This document shows, one piece after another, positions 22,973 to 23,212 of a stretch of DNA of 23,212 nucleotides; positions within the stretch are counted from its first letter, which is position 1; each line of letters starts with the position of its first letter. Below the pieces are notes generated by a model. That model ran no database searches and was not told the DNA's origin. It saw only the letters and a list, made by a program, of their open reading frames with translations. Source of the stretch: an uncultured Oscillibacter sp. (GTDB taxonomy: Bacteria; Bacillota; Clostridia; Oscillospirales; Oscillospiraceae); contig NZ_CAJULS010000018.1 in NCBI RefSeq assembly GCF_910587525.1, positions 1 through 23,212 of the forward strand, given 5' to 3'. The translations under genes and the position numbers were made by a program.

Positions 22973-23000
22973 CGCCCTTTCCCATTCATGGGAAAGGGCG
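22973..23000. repeat. 13-bp perfect hairpin, first of a tandem pair
   Basis: CGCCCTTTCCCAT, centre TC, ATGGGAAAGGGCG. It abuts the larger hairpin element that begins at 23000. Confidence 0.8.
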
Positions 23001-23100
23001 GCTCTGGAGGATATATCCCCCGCCGCGCTGGGATGGGTGGCACAGCCGGGGCGGGCTGTGCTCAGTAGCAGGCGGCGATGGGGGATATACCACCAGAGCC
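23000..23100. repeat. 101-nt large imperfect hairpin element
   Basis: The left arm GGCTCTGG-A-GGATATATCCCCC-GCCGC (23000-23026) pairs, with small bulges, with the right arm GCGGC-GATGGGGGATATACC-ACCAGAGCC (23072-23100). An apical hairpin GCACAGCC...GGCTGTGC lies at 23040-23061. It contains no gene and interrupts the end of the methylase/helicase-like fragment, so it is probably an inserted miniature palindromic element. Confidence 0.75.
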
Positions 23101-23156
23101 TCGTCTTCGCAAAGTCCGTTGCGCTCCGTTTCCGCCTGCAGCGAAAACTATGCACA

Positions 23157-23212
23157 CTGGGCAGACGGATAGCGCCCAGCAGATCAGCCCGCTCCGCTAG
23201 ATACTTCCGGAC
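23157..23212 (-). pseudogene. Fragment of an N6-methylase/helicase of conjugative-element type (runs off the right edge)
   Basis: The minus strand entering from the right edge reads VRKYLAERADLLGAIRLP, matching the conserved (V)RKYIAQRAELLGAIRLPN segment of the large methylase-helicase proteins of clostridial conjugative elements. After this proline the expected continuation (N..FK..AGT.V.SDI.F) is absent and the frame becomes meaningless up to the hairpin element. Either the gene is truncated here or the join is a deletion scar. The identification rests on 18 residues. Confidence 0.45.

Noticed and set aside
1..23212. CRISPR arrays, tRNA or rRNA genes.
   Set aside because: No regularly spaced direct repeats with unique spacers, no cloverleaf with a T-loop GTTCRA core in context, and no rRNA-like sequence were seen.

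Overview
The window is high-G+C DNA with Firmicutes-style gene signals: strong AGGAGG ribosome binding sites, GTG and ATG starts and tightly coupled genes. The set of type IV pilus (T4P) proteins, an AgrA/LytTR two-component pair, a YoeB relic, IS110/IS3/IS5 debris and TnpV debris best fit a gut Clostridia of the Oscillospiraceae type. That placement is an inference from protein style; no marker gene is present.

Region 1 (1-15,310, minus strand) is one long T4P operon, read right to left. It starts with a 2,225-residue protein that has a prepilin leader at its N-terminus followed by about 1,900 residues of GLUG-type repeats and Ig-like sheets, which looks like a giant modular pilin-adhesin. 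Three small minor (pseudo)pilins follow (PilX/GspK-like, GspI/PilV-like, GspJ/PilW-like). Then come the extension ATPase PilB, retraction ATPase PilT, platform protein PilC, two tandem paralogous major-pilin-like proteins, prepilin peptidase PilD and the beginning of PilM, which runs off the left edge. A promoter at 15,277-15,305 carries two nearly identical dyads (CATATCC-N5-GGATAT) exactly three helical turns apart. One fills the spacer between -35 and -10; the other lies just downstream of the -10. A divergent small XRE repressor gene (15,520-15,867) is the obvious candidate to bind them. An 84-nt multi-hairpin element lies between the two. A decayed YoeB toxin gene sits between pilin 1 and pilD.

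Region 2 (15,870-18,840) holds a small cysteine-rich protein, a pair of abutting 26-bp perfect palindromes, a promoter, and a LytTR response regulator plus GHKL histidine kinase operon. A broken family-2 glycosyltransferase relic and a terminator follow.

Region 3 (18,840-19,730) is an insertion-sequence graveyard: an IS110 5' piece, an IS5-family piece in reverse and an IS3-family 3' end are joined within about 350 bp. The noncoding stretch upstream of the IS110 start may be a relic of the element's left end.

Region 4 (19,733-21,661, minus) encodes a membrane-anchored FlaA1/CapD-type nucleotide-sugar dehydratase. Together with the glycosyltransferase relic it points to a surface-polysaccharide or glycosylation locus next to the pilus genes.

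Region 5 (21,660-23,212) is AT-rich and accessory: an XRE regulator with two membrane helices, a TnpV C-terminal relic, large hairpin elements, and at the right edge a fragment resembling the N6-methylase/helicase proteins of conjugative elements.
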